Part shown: positions 26,874 through 35,983 of the stretch, piece after piece
How positions within the stretch are numbered: the first letter of the stretch is position 1
How the letters are laid out: every line of letters starts with the position of its first letter
Assembly: GCA_948616425.1 (NCBI GenBank)
Contig: CAPGBJ010000073.1
Span: forward strand, 49,621-113,620
DNA length: 64,000 nucleotides
Reading direction: 5' to 3'
Source: an uncultured Oscillospiraceae bacterium
GTDB taxonomy: Bacteria > Bacillota > Clostridia > Oscillospirales > Oscillospiraceae
Made by a program: the position numbers and the translations under genes
Notes under the pieces: generated by a model
Database searches by the model: none
Told to the model about the DNA's origin: nothing
What the model saw: only the letters and a program-made list of their open reading frames with translations

Positions 26874-27317
26874 ATGGAGCTGAATATTGATCAGATCGAG
26901 GCCATCCTGCCCCACCGCTACCCCTTCCTGCTGGTGGATAAGATCACCGAATGTGTTCCCGGCGAGAGGGCCAAGGGGCTTAAGTGTGTCACCGCCAACG
27001 AGCCCTTCTTCCAGGGCCACTTCCCCGGCTTCAAGGTGATGCCCGGGGTACTCATCATCGAGGCCCTGGCCCAGGTGGGGGCGGTGGCCATCCTCACCGA
27101 AGAGGGGAACGCGGGCAAACTGGCCCTCTTTGGCGGCATCAAGAACGCCCGGTTCAAGAAGCAGGTCCGCCCCGGCGACGTGCTGGAGCTGTCCTGCCAG
27201 CTCACCGCCCGGAAGGGGCCGGTGGGCTTCGGCACGGCGGAGGCCAGGGTTGCGGGAGTGCTGGCCTGTAAGGCGGAGCTCACCTTTGCCCTCACGGATG
27301 GACAGGTCTCCTCTTGA
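26874..27317 (+). CDS. fabZ: 3-hydroxyacyl-ACP dehydratase
   Basis: 147 residues of hot-dog fold. Catalytic histidine H49 in FFQGHFPGFKVMPGVLIIEA and glutamate E63; the opening ILPHRYPFLLVDKI is characteristic. It dehydrates 3-hydroxyacyl-ACP to trans-2-enoyl-ACP. No second dehydratase-isomerase is visible, so the origin of unsaturated chains must lie elsewhere, perhaps with the FabX-like protein. The MarR-family gene begins 62 bases downstream. Confidence 0.95.
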   Translation: MELNIDQIEAILPHRYPFLLVDKITECVPGERAKGLKCVTANEPFFQGHFPGFKVMPGVLIIEALAQVGAVAILTEEGNAGKLALFGGIKNARFKKQVRPGDVLELSCQLTARKGPVGFGTAEARVAGVLACKAELTFALTDGQVSS

Positions 27318-27379
27318 AAAACGGGGCGTTTTTTGATATACTGGCTTGGAAATCGCCAGGGGATGGAGGGGAAAAGGAT

Positions 27380-27826
27380 ATGCTGGAGGTCAGCTTTGCC
27401 CAGGTATACGGCAAATTTAAGCTCCACTTCTATCAGGAGATATTTTCCACCTTTCAGGACCGGGAAGCCAGCCTGACGGCGGTGGAGACCTTTTGCATGG
27501 AGGTCATCTTGGCGCTGAAGGAGCCGACTGTCAATGAGTTTGCCTCCTTCGTGCGCATCTCCTCTCCCAACGCCGCCTATAAAATCAACAGCCTGATTCA
27601 AAAGGGCTATGTGGAGAAAATACAGTCCCCCAGCGACCGCCGGGAGTACCACCTGCGGCCCACTCAGAAGTACATGGACTACTACAATGTGAGCAGCGCC
27701 TATCTCAAGTCGGTGATGGACCGGGTCAAGCGCCGGTTTGCCCCGGAGGAGATGGAACAGCTGGACCGGATGCTGCAAATTGTAAGCCAGGAACTGATGC
27801 CAGAGGTGGAGCTGAGGCAGACATAG
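27380..27826 (+). CDS. MarR-family transcriptional regulator, FabT-like by position
   Basis: 148 residues from ATG 27380 (GGAGGGGAAAAGG upstream; an in-frame TTG at 27314 overlaps fabZ and is less likely). Winged helix-turn-helix at about 50-110 (PTVNEFASFVRISSPNAAYK and the wing KIQSPSDRREYHL) with a C-terminal dimerisation helix. It is the last gene of the fatty-acid operon. FabT, the MarR-type regulator of streptococcal fatty-acid genes, is likewise encoded within its own target cluster. The palindrome at 16561-16600 is the likely operator. Sequence alone does not show whether acyl-ACP is its co-repressor. Confidence 0.82.
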   Translation: MLEVSFAQVYGKFKLHFYQEIFSTFQDREASLTAVETFCMEVILALKEPTVNEFASFVRISSPNAAYKINSLIQKGYVEKIQSPSDRREYHLRPTQKYMDYYNVSSAYLKSVMDRVKRRFAPEEMEQLDRMLQIVSQELMPEVELRQT

Positions 27827-27844
27827 AGGGCAGAAAATTGATCA

Positions 27845-27884
27845 GAGGCGCGCCTACCAGATACAGGTGGGCGCGCCTCCTTTT
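27845..27884 (+). terminator. Terminator of the fatty-acid operon
   Basis: GAGGCGCGCC / GGCGCGCCTC stem with a 15-base loop followed by CTTTTG. It lies between convergent marR and araR. Confidence 0.8.
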
Positions 27885-27947
27885 GTTCAGAGGTCTGTTT
27901 GAGGGCAGGAGACCCCGCTTTGTCTCTTGAGATGCCATTTTTTGGCG

Positions 27948-29015
27948 TCAGCCGCTCTCCTTTTCCACCAGCTGCCAGGGGACGACCTCAGACTGACATG
28001 TCTCCCCCCGAAGCAGGCGCAGCATCAGTTTAGCGGACAACTCCCCCAGATTGTGCGGGCCGTGGGAGAGGGAGGTAATGCGTACCGGAGCTAGCTCGCT
28101 ATATTGGCTGTTATCAAAACTGACCACTGCCATCTCCTCTGGAATTCTGACCCCACGCTTTTTTAGCTGGGACACAACTCGAATGGCTACTTCGTCATTG
28201 TAGCACACGATGGCGGAACAGCCTGTGAAGCCATCTAGGATGGGATCTAAGAAGGCGTCGGACAGAAAGAATTTTCTGGACTCTGTATTGTACCAATAGA
28301 TTTGGCTGTCCTCCAGGGGGAGCCCCAGCCTGCAGAGGGACTCGGCGTAGCCGGCGTAGCGTAAGGTCCCCTGCATGTCGTCGTTTTTAAAGATACCTGC
28401 GATATTTTGATGACCTTTTTGATACAGATACTCCACCAGCAGTTTTCCGCCGCCGTAGTTGTCGGCCAGTACGGAGGGGGTGCTGGACAGCTCGGGGTAG
28501 GTGCCGTTGATGAAGACCAGGCGGACCCCCCGCTCGGTCAGTTTCTGATATAGATCCAAATTGGGGTTGGGCAGGGCTGTTTTGCTCCCCTCCACCAGTA
28601 CGCCGTCCAGTTCCTTCATGGTCAGCAGCGTCTGGAGAATTTTTCGCTCGGTGGAAATTTGGTTCTGGGTGGCGAAGAGCAGGGGGGCGCTGCTGTTGGC
28701 GGTGAGGACGGTCTCCATGCCCTGAAGGATGCCAGGAAAAATGTAGTCGCTGATGTAGGTGGTGACCACCGCAATGGTGCAGTTGAGAAGGGCCTCTGGC
28801 TCCGTGCGCTCCCGCAGATGGGAGCCGCTGCCCTGGCGGCGGGTGATCAGCCCCTCTTCCTCCAGCAGGGAGAGAGCCCGGCGGACGGTCTGCCGGCTGA
28901 TCTGAAAACGCTGACAGAGCAGCTGCTCTGTTGGAAGCAGCTGCTTGCCGCTGTACAGACCATTCTCGATTTCCAGCCGCAGGGCGTTGGCGATGGACTG
29001 GTATTTGGGCGCCAT
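27948..29015 (-). CDS. araR: Arabinose-operon repressor AraR (GntR/LacI hybrid)
   Basis: 355 residues. A GntR-type winged helix at 1-75 (LLPTEQLLCQRFQISRQTVR, SLLEEEGLITRRQGSGSHL) is fused to a LacI-type periplasmic-binding-like ligand domain from about 85 to the end. This is the domain layout of Bacillus AraR, which releases DNA on binding L-arabinose. It is transcribed divergently from the sugar ABC transporter and ara genes, with a 500-base AT-rich intergenic region carrying TGTACAAAT-like half-sites. AGGAGGATTGTCCT precedes ATG 29015. Confidence 0.9.
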   Translation of the reverse strand: MAPKYQSIANALRLEIENGLYSGKQLLPTEQLLCQRFQISRQTVRRALSLLEEEGLITRRQGSGSHLRERTEPEALLNCTIAVVTTYISDYIFPGILQGMETVLTANSSAPLLFATQNQISTERKILQTLLTMKELDGVLVEGSKTALPNPNLDLYQKLTERGVRLVFINGTYPELSSTPSVLADNYGGGKLLVEYLYQKGHQNIAGIFKNDDMQGTLRYAGYAESLCRLGLPLEDSQIYWYNTESRKFFLSDAFLDPILDGFTGCSAIVCYNDEVAIRVVSQLKKRGVRIPEEMAVVSFDNSQYSELAPVRITSLSHGPHNLGELSAKLMLRLLRGETCQSEVVPWQLVEKESG

Positions 29016-29064
29016 AGGACAATCCTCCTTGATAGGTACGCAATATTTTTTCTACAGTATAACA

Positions 29065-29105
29065 TATCGGTGTAATATGTACAATATAAATAATTTGTAT
29101 GCATT
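29065..29105 (-). promoter_or_regulatory. Candidate AraR-type operator near araR
   Basis: AATATGTACAATAT and nearby AATTTGTATGCATTTT resemble the Bacillus AraR site ATTTGTACGTACAAAT. They lie just upstream of the araR start, where autoregulation would be expected. Confidence 0.4.
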
Positions 29106-29390
29106 TTGCTCAGGGACAGCCGCAGGAGATGGAGGAAAAACAGAGGTTTTTCCTGGGGACAGAGGAGGGAAAACAGGAGAGAATTGCTGAAGTTTATATT
29201 TTGTTGAAATATAGACAGATGGGAAAAATATTTTATGCAGATTGACGGACGCTTTTGGGAGGGATAATATTAATTAAACAGAAAAAATAATGGGAAAAGT
29301 TGTTCAATCTTTTGAAATAACCAAATAATTATCATTTTATCTCTGAGAAACAATAATTTGTATTGATTATAATTGAAATGTACCATAAAT

Positions 29391-29465
29391 ATGTATTGTA
29401 TAATTCCGGGAAAATGCAAAATTATAGTACAAATTATTGACGAGAGAAAATACAAATGCTATACT
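29391..29465 (+). promoter_or_regulatory. Promoter and candidate AraR operators of the arabinose operon
   Basis: TTGACG (29437-29442), 17-base spacer and TATACT (29460-29465). Directly upstream is ATTATAGTACAAAT, whose right half GTACAAAT equals the AraR half-site consensus; a further ATGTATTGTATAAT lies at about 29391. The surrounding 250 bases are very AT-rich and contain no gene. Confidence 0.6.
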
Positions 29466-29517
29466 AATACCAGTTTCAACCCACTGGCGCACCATTTTTA
29501 GAAAGTGAGGAAATAAA

Positions 29518-30555
29518 ATGAAAAAGCTTTTCAGTCTTGCTCTATCCACAGCCCTGGCCCTGTCTCTGGTTGCCTGCAACAACGGCGGGGAGAAAACCCC
29601 CGACGGCAGCAAGAGCAATCCTCCGGCAGGTGGCTCCTCCGTCAGCCAGCAGCAGCCCACTGGCGGCAGTGATAAGCTCATCACCGTAGGCGTCATCAAC
29701 AACGACCCCAACGAGTCCGGCTACCGCACCGCCAACGACGCGGCCATGCGCTCCACCTTCACCGAGGAGAACGGCTACAAGGCCACCTTCTATAACAACA
29801 ACGACGCCTCCCAGCAGATCGCTGAGGCCCAGCAGATGGTCCAGAACGAGGTGGACTTCCTGCTCCTCTCCCCCGCCTCCACCACCGGCTGGGACACCGT
29901 GCTGAAGGACGCCCAGGCCGCCGGCACCCAGGTTATCCTCTTTGACCGTATGCTGGAGGCCGACGAGAGCATGTACGCCGCCGCCGTGGTGTCCGACATG
30001 CCCGCCGAGGGCAAGACCGCCGTGGACTGGCTGGCCGCCCAGGGCCTGGACGAGTACAACATCATCCATATCCAGGGCCACATGGGCTCTGACGCCCAGC
30101 TGGGCCGCACCGGCGCTCTGGACGAGAAGGTGGCCGCTGAGGCTAACTGGAACTATGTGACCCAGCAGACCGCCGACTGGGACGAGGCCACCGCCCGCAC
30201 CATCGTGCAGTCCGCCATCGACTCCGGCAAGCCCTTCAACGTGATCTACGCCGAGAACAACGGCATGGCCCGGGGCGCTGTGGCCGCTCTGGACGCCGCC
30301 GGCATCACCCACGGCAAGGACGGCGATGTCATCGTCATGGGCTTCGACAGCGACAAGTGGGCCTTTGAGGCCGTGCTGGAGGGCAGCTGGAACTACATGG
30401 GCCTGTGCAACCCCCTCCAGGCTCCTACCGTTGACAGCATCATCAAGGACCTGGTGGCCGGCAAGGCCCCCGCTCAGAAGATCATCTACACCCCTGAGCA
30501 GGGCTTCGACTGTGACACCCTCACCCAGGCCGACGTGGACACCTACGGCACCTGA
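29518..30555 (+). CDS. Sugar ABC transporter substrate-binding lipoprotein
   Basis: 345 residues with a lipoprotein signal (MKKLFSLALSTALALSLVAC, cysteine 20) and a Gly/Ser/Pro-rich linker. The mature protein is a type I periplasmic-binding fold for sugars: ITVGVINNDPNESGYRTAN, then DFLLLSPASTTGWDTVL and VIVMGFDSDKWAFEAVLEG. It resembles the YtfQ/AraU-type binding proteins for arabinose or galactofuranose. It is first in the arabinose operon and is followed by a strong hairpin that should let it be made in excess over the membrane parts. Confidence 0.92.
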   Translation: MKKLFSLALSTALALSLVACNNGGEKTPDGSKSNPPAGGSSVSQQQPTGGSDKLITVGVINNDPNESGYRTANDAAMRSTFTEENGYKATFYNNNDASQQIAEAQQMVQNEVDFLLLSPASTTGWDTVLKDAQAAGTQVILFDRMLEADESMYAAAVVSDMPAEGKTAVDWLAAQGLDEYNIIHIQGHMGSDAQLGRTGALDEKVAAEANWNYVTQQTADWDEATARTIVQSAIDSGKPFNVIYAENNGMARGAVAALDAAGITHGKDGDVIVMGFDSDKWAFEAVLEGSWNYMGLCNPLQAPTVDSIIKDLVAGKAPAQKIIYTPEQGFDCDTLTQADVDTYGT

Positions 30556-30587
30556 TCCGAAAAAACTGAACTACATCACGTGGCCCG

Positions 30588-30624
30588 ACACGCGGCGCGG
30601 CATGTCAGCCGCGCCGCGTGTTTT
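30588..30624 (+). terminator. Intra-operon terminator-like hairpin after the sugar-binding protein
   Basis: Perfect 14-bp stem ACACGCGGCGCGGC / GCCGCGCCGCGTGT, 6-base loop, then TTTTAAAAT. Partial termination here would raise the ratio of binding protein to ATPase and permease transcripts. Confidence 0.8.
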
Positions 30625-30653
30625 AAAATCTGAGAGAATGGAGGCGTATCCCT

Positions 30654-32171
30654 ATGCAGGAAGGCGCGGTATTGGAAATGCGCGGCATCTGCAAGTATTT
30701 TCCAGGTGTGCGCGCCCTTCAGGATGTGGATTTTACCCTGCGGGAGGGGGAGATCCACGCCTTGATGGGGGAGAACGGCGCGGGGAAATCCACGCTGATT
30801 AAGGTGCTCACCGGCGTGTACCCCAAGGACGGGGGTGAAGTCCACATCCGGGGCATCGAGGGCGCGGCGGTCATCCGTTCCCCCCAGGACGCCCAGAACG
30901 CGGGGATCAGCACTGTCTACCAGGAGATCACCCTGTGTCCCAATCTGAGCGTGGCGGAGAATATGTACATCGGCCGCACCAAGGGGGCTGTGGCCAACTG
31001 GAAGGTCATGAACAGCGGGGCAAAGCAGATCCTGGAGTCTCTGGGGATCCCCGCCAGTCCCAAGCAGCAGCTGGGCTCCTGCTCCATTGCGGTGCAGCAG
31101 ATGGTGGCCATTGCCCGGGCGGTGGATATGGAGTGCAAGGTGCTCATCCTGGATGAGCCCACCTCCTCTCTGGACGAGCAGGAGGTGGTGAAACTCTTCG
31201 GCCTGATGCGGGATCTGAGGGCCAAAGGGGTGGGCATCATCTTTGTCACCCACTTCCTGGAACAGGTCTATGAGGTCTGCGACCGGATCACCGTCCTTCG
31301 GGACGGCCAGCTGGTGGGGGAATATGTCATTGAGGATCTGCCCCGGGTCCAGCTGGTCAGCAAGATGCTGGGCAAGGAGCTGGACGACATGGCCGACATC
31401 AAGGGCGAGATGGGCGGCGATACGGTGGGCACAGAGGGCGCCCCTGTGCTGGAGGCCCAGGGCCTGTGCAGCAGCGCGGGTATTAAGCCCTTCGACTTCT
31501 CCATTCGCAGGGGAGAGGTCAACGGCTTCACCGGTCTGCTGGGCTCGGGGCGCAGCGAGTGCGTTCGGGCCATTTTCGGAGCCGACCATGTCACAGGCGG
31601 CAGTGTAAAAATGGACGGCAAGTCCATCAAAATCAAGAAGCCCCTGGACGCCATGAAGTGCGGCATCGGCTATCTGCCCGAGGACCGAAAGGGGGACGGC
31701 ATCGTAGGCGACCTGTCCGTCCGGGAGAATATTATTCTGGCCCTCCAGGTGATGAAGGGCTTCTTCCGCCCCTTCTCCAGGGCGCAGGCGGAGGCCTTCG
31801 CTGACGAGTACATCAAGCTGCTGGAGATCAAGACCGCGTCGGCGGACACCCCGATCAAGTCCCTGTCCGGCGGCAATCAGCAAAAGTGTATCCTGGCCCG
31901 CTGGCTGCTCACCGACCCCAAATATCTGATCCTGGACGAGCCCACCCGAGGCATCGACATCGGCACCAAGATTGAAATTCAAAAGCTAGTGCTCAAGCTG
32001 GCGGCGGAGGGCAAGAGCGTCACCTTTATTTCCTCGGAGATTGACGAGATGCTGCGCACCTGTTCCCGCCTGATTGTCATGCGGGACCGAAAGGCCGTGG
32101 GTGAGCTCAGCGGCAAGGACCTGACCCAGACCAAAATTATGGCCACCATCGCAGGAGGTGATGAGGAATGA
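30654..32171 (+). CDS. Sugar ABC transporter ATPase with two nucleotide-binding domains
   Basis: 505 residues with two ABC domains in tandem, as in RbsA, MglA and AraG. The first has Walker A GENGAGKSTLIK and LDEPTSSLDE. The second has a degenerate Walker A (GLLGSGRSECVR) but an intact signature LSGGNQQK and LDEPTRGIDIG; such asymmetry is normal in this family. It energises uptake of the pentose bound by the preceding lipoprotein. The stop overlaps the next permease start by four bases. Confidence 0.95.
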   Translation: MQEGAVLEMRGICKYFPGVRALQDVDFTLREGEIHALMGENGAGKSTLIKVLTGVYPKDGGEVHIRGIEGAAVIRSPQDAQNAGISTVYQEITLCPNLSVAENMYIGRTKGAVANWKVMNSGAKQILESLGIPASPKQQLGSCSIAVQQMVAIARAVDMECKVLILDEPTSSLDEQEVVKLFGLMRDLRAKGVGIIFVTHFLEQVYEVCDRITVLRDGQLVGEYVIEDLPRVQLVSKMLGKELDDMADIKGEMGGDTVGTEGAPVLEAQGLCSSAGIKPFDFSIRRGEVNGFTGLLGSGRSECVRAIFGADHVTGGSVKMDGKSIKIKKPLDAMKCGIGYLPEDRKGDGIVGDLSVRENIILALQVMKGFFRPFSRAQAEAFADEYIKLLEIKTASADTPIKSLSGGNQQKCILARWLLTDPKYLILDEPTRGIDIGTKIEIQKLVLKLAAEGKSVTFISSEIDEMLRTCSRLIVMRDRKAVGELSGKDLTQTKIMATIAGGDEE

Positions 32172-33277
32172 CAACCCCCGTAAAGAACCCCGAAACCCGG
32201 GTGAAGCGGCCCGACGAGTCCCTCTTTAAGCGACTCACCCGGCAACAGCTGTTTATCCCTGTGGCGGCGCTGGTCCTGCTGGTGCTGTTCAATCTGATCG
32301 CTGACTACAAGTTCTTTGAGGTCACCATGAAGGAGAACAGCCTGGGCAATCCGGTGCTCAGCGGCAACATCATCTCGGTGCTGGACAACGCCTCTGAACT
32401 GGTCATCCTGGCCATTGGCATGACCCTGGTGACCGCCTCCTCCGGCGGGCAGGACATCAGCGTGGGGGCCACCATGGCCATTGCCGGCAGCGTCATCCTC
32501 CGGATGGTCTGCGGTGGCCAAGTCACGGCAGACACCATGCAGATGAATCTGGTTCTGGCCGTCCTCATCGGCGTTGTGGTAAGTGCCCTCTTCGGCGCCT
32601 TCAATGGGACCCTGGTGGCCTACTTCAAGATCCAGCCCATGGTAGCAACGCTGATCATGTTCACCGCCGGGCGGTCTATCGCCGCCTGGATCAACAACAA
32701 TCAGCTGCCCATTGTGAACGACATTACCTTTAAATATGCGGGTACCTTCCTGCCTGGTATCCCAGTGCCCACCCCTATTTTTATCACCGCCTTAATGATT
32801 CTGGTGTTCTGGCTGGTGCTGAAATTCACCAACCTGGGGCTGTACACCCAGGCGGTGGGCATCAATGCCAACTCGTCCCGGCTCAACGGCCTGGACCCCA
32901 AGCTGATTAAGCTGATGACCTATGTGATTCTGGGCGTGTGCGTGGCGGTGGCCGGCTTCATCCGGGTCAGCCGCAGCGGCTCCATCAACTACTCCCGCAT
33001 CGCAGAGAACATCGAGATGGACGCGATCCTGGCGGTGGCCCTGGGGGGCAACGCGCTGTCCGGCGGCAAGTTTAACATCTACGGCTCCATCCTGGGGGCC
33101 TATGTCATCCAGTTCCTCACGACTACCCTCTATAAATACAATGTGCCTTCCACGGCCCTGCCCGCTTATAAAGCGGTGGTGGTCATCCTGCTGGTGGTGC
33201 TCAGCGCCCCGGTGGTGCGGGAGAAACTGGCCAACATGAAAAAAGCGCCCGTCAGGGCGGCGAAGGGGGTGTCCTGA
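32168..33277 (+). CDS. Sugar ABC transporter permease, first subunit
   Basis: 369 residues with about nine to ten membrane helices and the BPD_transp_2 signature (ASSGGQDISVGATMAIAGSV; LGGNALSGGKFNIYGSILGA). It resembles YtfT and Shewanella AraW. A cytoplasmic N-terminal tail of about 30 residues precedes the first helix. It is translationally coupled to the ATPase gene by a four-base overlap and ends two bases before the second permease gene. The two different permeases probably form a heterodimer. Confidence 0.93.
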   Translation: MTTPVKNPETRVKRPDESLFKRLTRQQLFIPVAALVLLVLFNLIADYKFFEVTMKENSLGNPVLSGNIISVLDNASELVILAIGMTLVTASSGGQDISVGATMAIAGSVILRMVCGGQVTADTMQMNLVLAVLIGVVVSALFGAFNGTLVAYFKIQPMVATLIMFTAGRSIAAWINNNQLPIVNDITFKYAGTFLPGIPVPTPIFITALMILVFWLVLKFTNLGLYTQAVGINANSSRLNGLDPKLIKLMTYVILGVCVAVAGFIRVSRSGSINYSRIAENIEMDAILAVALGGNALSGGKFNIYGSILGAYVIQFLTTTLYKYNVPSTALPAYKAVVVILLVVLSAPVVREKLANMKKAPVRAAKGVS

Positions 33278-33278
33278 C

Positions 33279-34325
33279 ATGCCGAAAGGGATTGCGGTTG
33301 ATAACCGGGGCCGGCTGAAGGACCGGGCCGCCATGACGGACACCAACTTGCTGCTCACCATCACGGTTGTGGTCTTCTTTTTGCTTTACCTGTCCGCCGT
33401 GTTCTTCCTGGGGGGCGGCTTTACCAAACCTCAGAATTTCCTGAACATTCTTAACAACAACGCCTCCCTCATTGTCCTGTCCTGCGGCATGAGCATCGTC
33501 ATGATTACCGGCGGCATCGACATCAGCGTGGGCGCCGTCACCTGCCTGGTGTGCATGACCTGCGCGGTGAATCTGGAGCAGCAGGGCGGCAGTATCCTCA
33601 CCGTCATTTTGATCGGTCTGGGGATCGGGCTGGCCTTCGGCGCGGTCCAGGGCTTCCTGGTGGCCTATCTGGGCATCCAGCCCTTCATTGTCTCTCTGGC
33701 GGGCATGTTCTTTGCCAAGGGCATGACCACTATCGTCAGCAAGGAGCCCGTGCGGGTGACCAACGAGGGCTTTTTGGCGGTGAAGGAGACCCGCATTATC
33801 GTTCCCGGTCTGGGCTCCAACAATAAGCTGGGTGTGTACATCCCCGCCTATGTGGAGGTGGGCGTGATCATCGCCCTGGCGGTGGTGGTCCTTCTGTTCT
33901 GTATGCTGCGCTGGAGCAAGCTGGGCCGCAGTTTCTACGCTGTAGGGGGCAACAGCCAGAGCGCCAACATGCTGGGTATCAACGTGTGCCGGACCAAATT
34001 CCTGGCCCACGTGCTGTGCAGCCTGCTGGCGGGCCTGGGCGGCATCCTCTACTTCCTCCACGTGGGCAGCGGCGATGTGGCAAACGGCGCGGGAGACGAG
34101 ATGAACGCGATCGCCTCCTCCATTATTGGCGGCACGCTGCTTACCGGCGGTGTGGGTAATGTGCTGGGCACCTTCTTCGGTGTGCTCAGTCTGAACACCA
34201 TCAAACGCATCGTCTCCTCCCTGGGCTTTGACGAAGCCTGGTGGTCCAACATCACCGTGGCCGCAATGCTCTGCCTGTTCCTGGTGATTCAGAGTATTGT
34301 GCTGCTGCGCAAGAACAAAAAGTAA
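33279..34325 (+). CDS. Sugar ABC transporter permease, second subunit
   Basis: 348 residues of the same permease family (MITGGIDISVGAVTCLVCM; IGGTLLTGGVGNVLGTFFG), but clearly different from the preceding subunit. It resembles YjfF and Shewanella AraZ. Transporters with two distinct permeases next to one double-ATPase are known for galactofuranose (YtfQRT-YjfF) and arabinose (AraUVWZ), which supports arabinose here given the downstream araA and araD. It is followed after 12 bases by the kinase gene. Confidence 0.93.
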   Translation: MPKGIAVDNRGRLKDRAAMTDTNLLLTITVVVFFLLYLSAVFFLGGGFTKPQNFLNILNNNASLIVLSCGMSIVMITGGIDISVGAVTCLVCMTCAVNLEQQGGSILTVILIGLGIGLAFGAVQGFLVAYLGIQPFIVSLAGMFFAKGMTTIVSKEPVRVTNEGFLAVKETRIIVPGLGSNNKLGVYIPAYVEVGVIIALAVVVLLFCMLRWSKLGRSFYAVGGNSQSANMLGINVCRTKFLAHVLCSLLAGLGGILYFLHVGSGDVANGAGDEMNAIASSIIGGTLLTGGVGNVLGTFFGVLSLNTIKRIVSSLGFDEAWWSNITVAAMLCLFLVIQSIVLLRKNKK

Positions 34326-34337
34326 GGAGGGAGCGCC

Positions 34338-35888
34338 ATGAAAACTTGTCTGGGCATTGAACTGGGCTCCACCCGCATCAAGGCTGTGGCCATCGACGGC
34401 TGCTTCCGGCCAATTTCCTCCGGGGACTACACCTGGGCCTCCCGTTATGAGAACGGGGTGTGGACTTACCCCCTGGAAGAGGTGTGGGTTGGTCTTAAAT
34501 CTGCCCTTTCGAAGGTGGAGAACAGGGAAGAAATCTCCGCGGCCGGCGTGTCCGCCATGATGCACGGCTACTTGGCCTTCGATGAGGACTGGAATCTGCT
34601 CACCCCCTTCCGCACCTGGCAGAACACCATGACCGGCCCTGCGGCGGCCGAACTGACGGAGCTGTTCGGATTCAACATCCCCCAGCGGTGGTCCATCGCC
34701 CACCTGTATCAGGCGATTCTGAACAAGGAGGATCATGTCCCCCGAGTCGCCCACATCACCACCCTGGCGGGGTACATTCACTACATGCTCACCGGCGTGA
34801 ACGCCGTGGGCATCGGCGAGGCCAGCGGGATGTTCCCCATCGACAGCGCAGCCCTGGACTACGACCGGGAGATGGTGAAAAAATTCGACGCGCTGGCAAA
34901 AAAATGTGGCCTCAAGTCTGGGGCGGAGGGGGGCGCCGGCTGGACGCTGACAGACCTGCTTCCCAAGGTTCTGGCGGCCGGTGAAAGTGCCGGAAGGCTG
35001 ACGGAGTCTGGCGCGGCGCTGCTGAACGGGCTGCTTCCTGCCGGCATCCCCTTTGCGCCCGCCGAGGGGGACGCGGGCACCGGCATGACGGCCACCAACG
35101 CCGTGGCTCCACGGACGGGCAATGTGTCCGCGGGGACGTCCATCTTCTCTATGGTGGTGCTGGAGCGGCCGCTGAAGAGGGTCTATGAGGAGATCGACCT
35201 GGTCACCACCCCCACCGGGGCCCCGGTGGCCATGGTCCACTGCAACAACTGCACCAACGACACCAACGCCTGGGTAGGCGTGCTGGGGGAGGCCGCCCGC
35301 CTCTTCGGGGCGGAGCCCAGCTCCGGCGAACTGTACACCAAGCTGTACGAAAAGAGTATGGAGGGGGACCCGGACTGCGGAGGGGTGCTGGTGTGCAATT
35401 ACCTGGCCGGGGAAGGGGTCACCCACATGGACGCTGGCCGGCCTCTGGTCGCCCGCACCCCGGAGGCCAATTTTACCTTGGCCAACTTCTTCCGCGCCCA
35501 GCTCTACGCCACCATGTCCACGCTGAAAATCGGCATGGATATCCTGGCGGCAGAAAACGTGGCCATTGACTCCCTCACCGGTCACGGCGGGTTGTTTAAG
35601 ACCCCTGTGGTGGGCCAGAACTATATGGCCGCCGCCTGCGGCGCCCCTGTCGCCTGCATGGAGACCGCCGGGGAGGGCGGGCCCTACGGCATGGCCCTGC
35701 TGGCCTCTTACCTGGTGAACAGAGAGGAGGGCGAGCGCCTGGAGGAGTTCCTGTCCCATAAGGTCTTTGCCGAGGCCGCCTCGTCTACCATCCAGCCCGA
35801 CCCCGCCTGTGTGGAGGGCTTTCACACCTATATCCAGCGGTATAAGGCCCTGCTGGAGGTGGAAAAAACGGCGGCAGCCGTCCTATAA
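34338..35888 (+). CDS. FGGY-family carbohydrate kinase, probable L-ribulokinase
   Basis: 516 residues of two actin-like domains: N-terminal phosphate loop GIELGSTRIKAVAID, AMMHGYLAFDEDWNLLTPFRTW in the sugar site, and the C-terminal GHGGLFKTPVVGQNYMAAA. It is not a classical E. coli AraB (which is longer), but lies between the arabinose transporter and araA. It should therefore phosphorylate L-ribulose to L-ribulose 5-phosphate, filling the AraB step. AAGGAGGGAG precedes ATG 34338. A xylulokinase-like or broader activity is possible. Confidence 0.88.
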   Translation: MKTCLGIELGSTRIKAVAIDGCFRPISSGDYTWASRYENGVWTYPLEEVWVGLKSALSKVENREEISAAGVSAMMHGYLAFDEDWNLLTPFRTWQNTMTGPAAAELTELFGFNIPQRWSIAHLYQAILNKEDHVPRVAHITTLAGYIHYMLTGVNAVGIGEASGMFPIDSAALDYDREMVKKFDALAKKCGLKSGAEGGAGWTLTDLLPKVLAAGESAGRLTESGAALLNGLLPAGIPFAPAEGDAGTGMTATNAVAPRTGNVSAGTSIFSMVVLERPLKRVYEEIDLVTTPTGAPVAMVHCNNCTNDTNAWVGVLGEAARLFGAEPSSGELYTKLYEKSMEGDPDCGGVLVCNYLAGEGVTHMDAGRPLVARTPEANFTLANFFRAQLYATMSTLKIGMDILAAENVAIDSLTGHGGLFKTPVVGQNYMAAACGAPVACMETAGEGGPYGMALLASYLVNREEGERLEEFLSHKVFAEAASSTIQPDPACVEGFHTYIQRYKALLEVEKTAAAVL

Positions 35889-35983
35889 GGGCAATCAAGC
35901 GGCCGCGACAAGTCGTGGCCCCAAAGAGGTGTGCAAGGGGCACGGCAAGCCGTGTCCGCACCCCAAATAAGGAGGAATATCCA
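35889..35983 (+). other. Intercistronic hairpins between kinase and araA
   Basis: Two GC-rich inverted repeats (GGCCGCGAC/GTCGTGGCC and CACGGC/GCCGTG) lie in the 95-base gap and lack T-runs. They are probably message-stability elements. Confidence 0.45.

Noticed and set aside
33252..35825. 857-codon minus-strand open frame opposite the sugar permease and kinase genes
   Set aside because: GC-rich shadow frame: low-complexity Gly/His/Gln content, no family motifs, and real plus-strand genes with ribosome sites and conserved residues occupy the same DNA.
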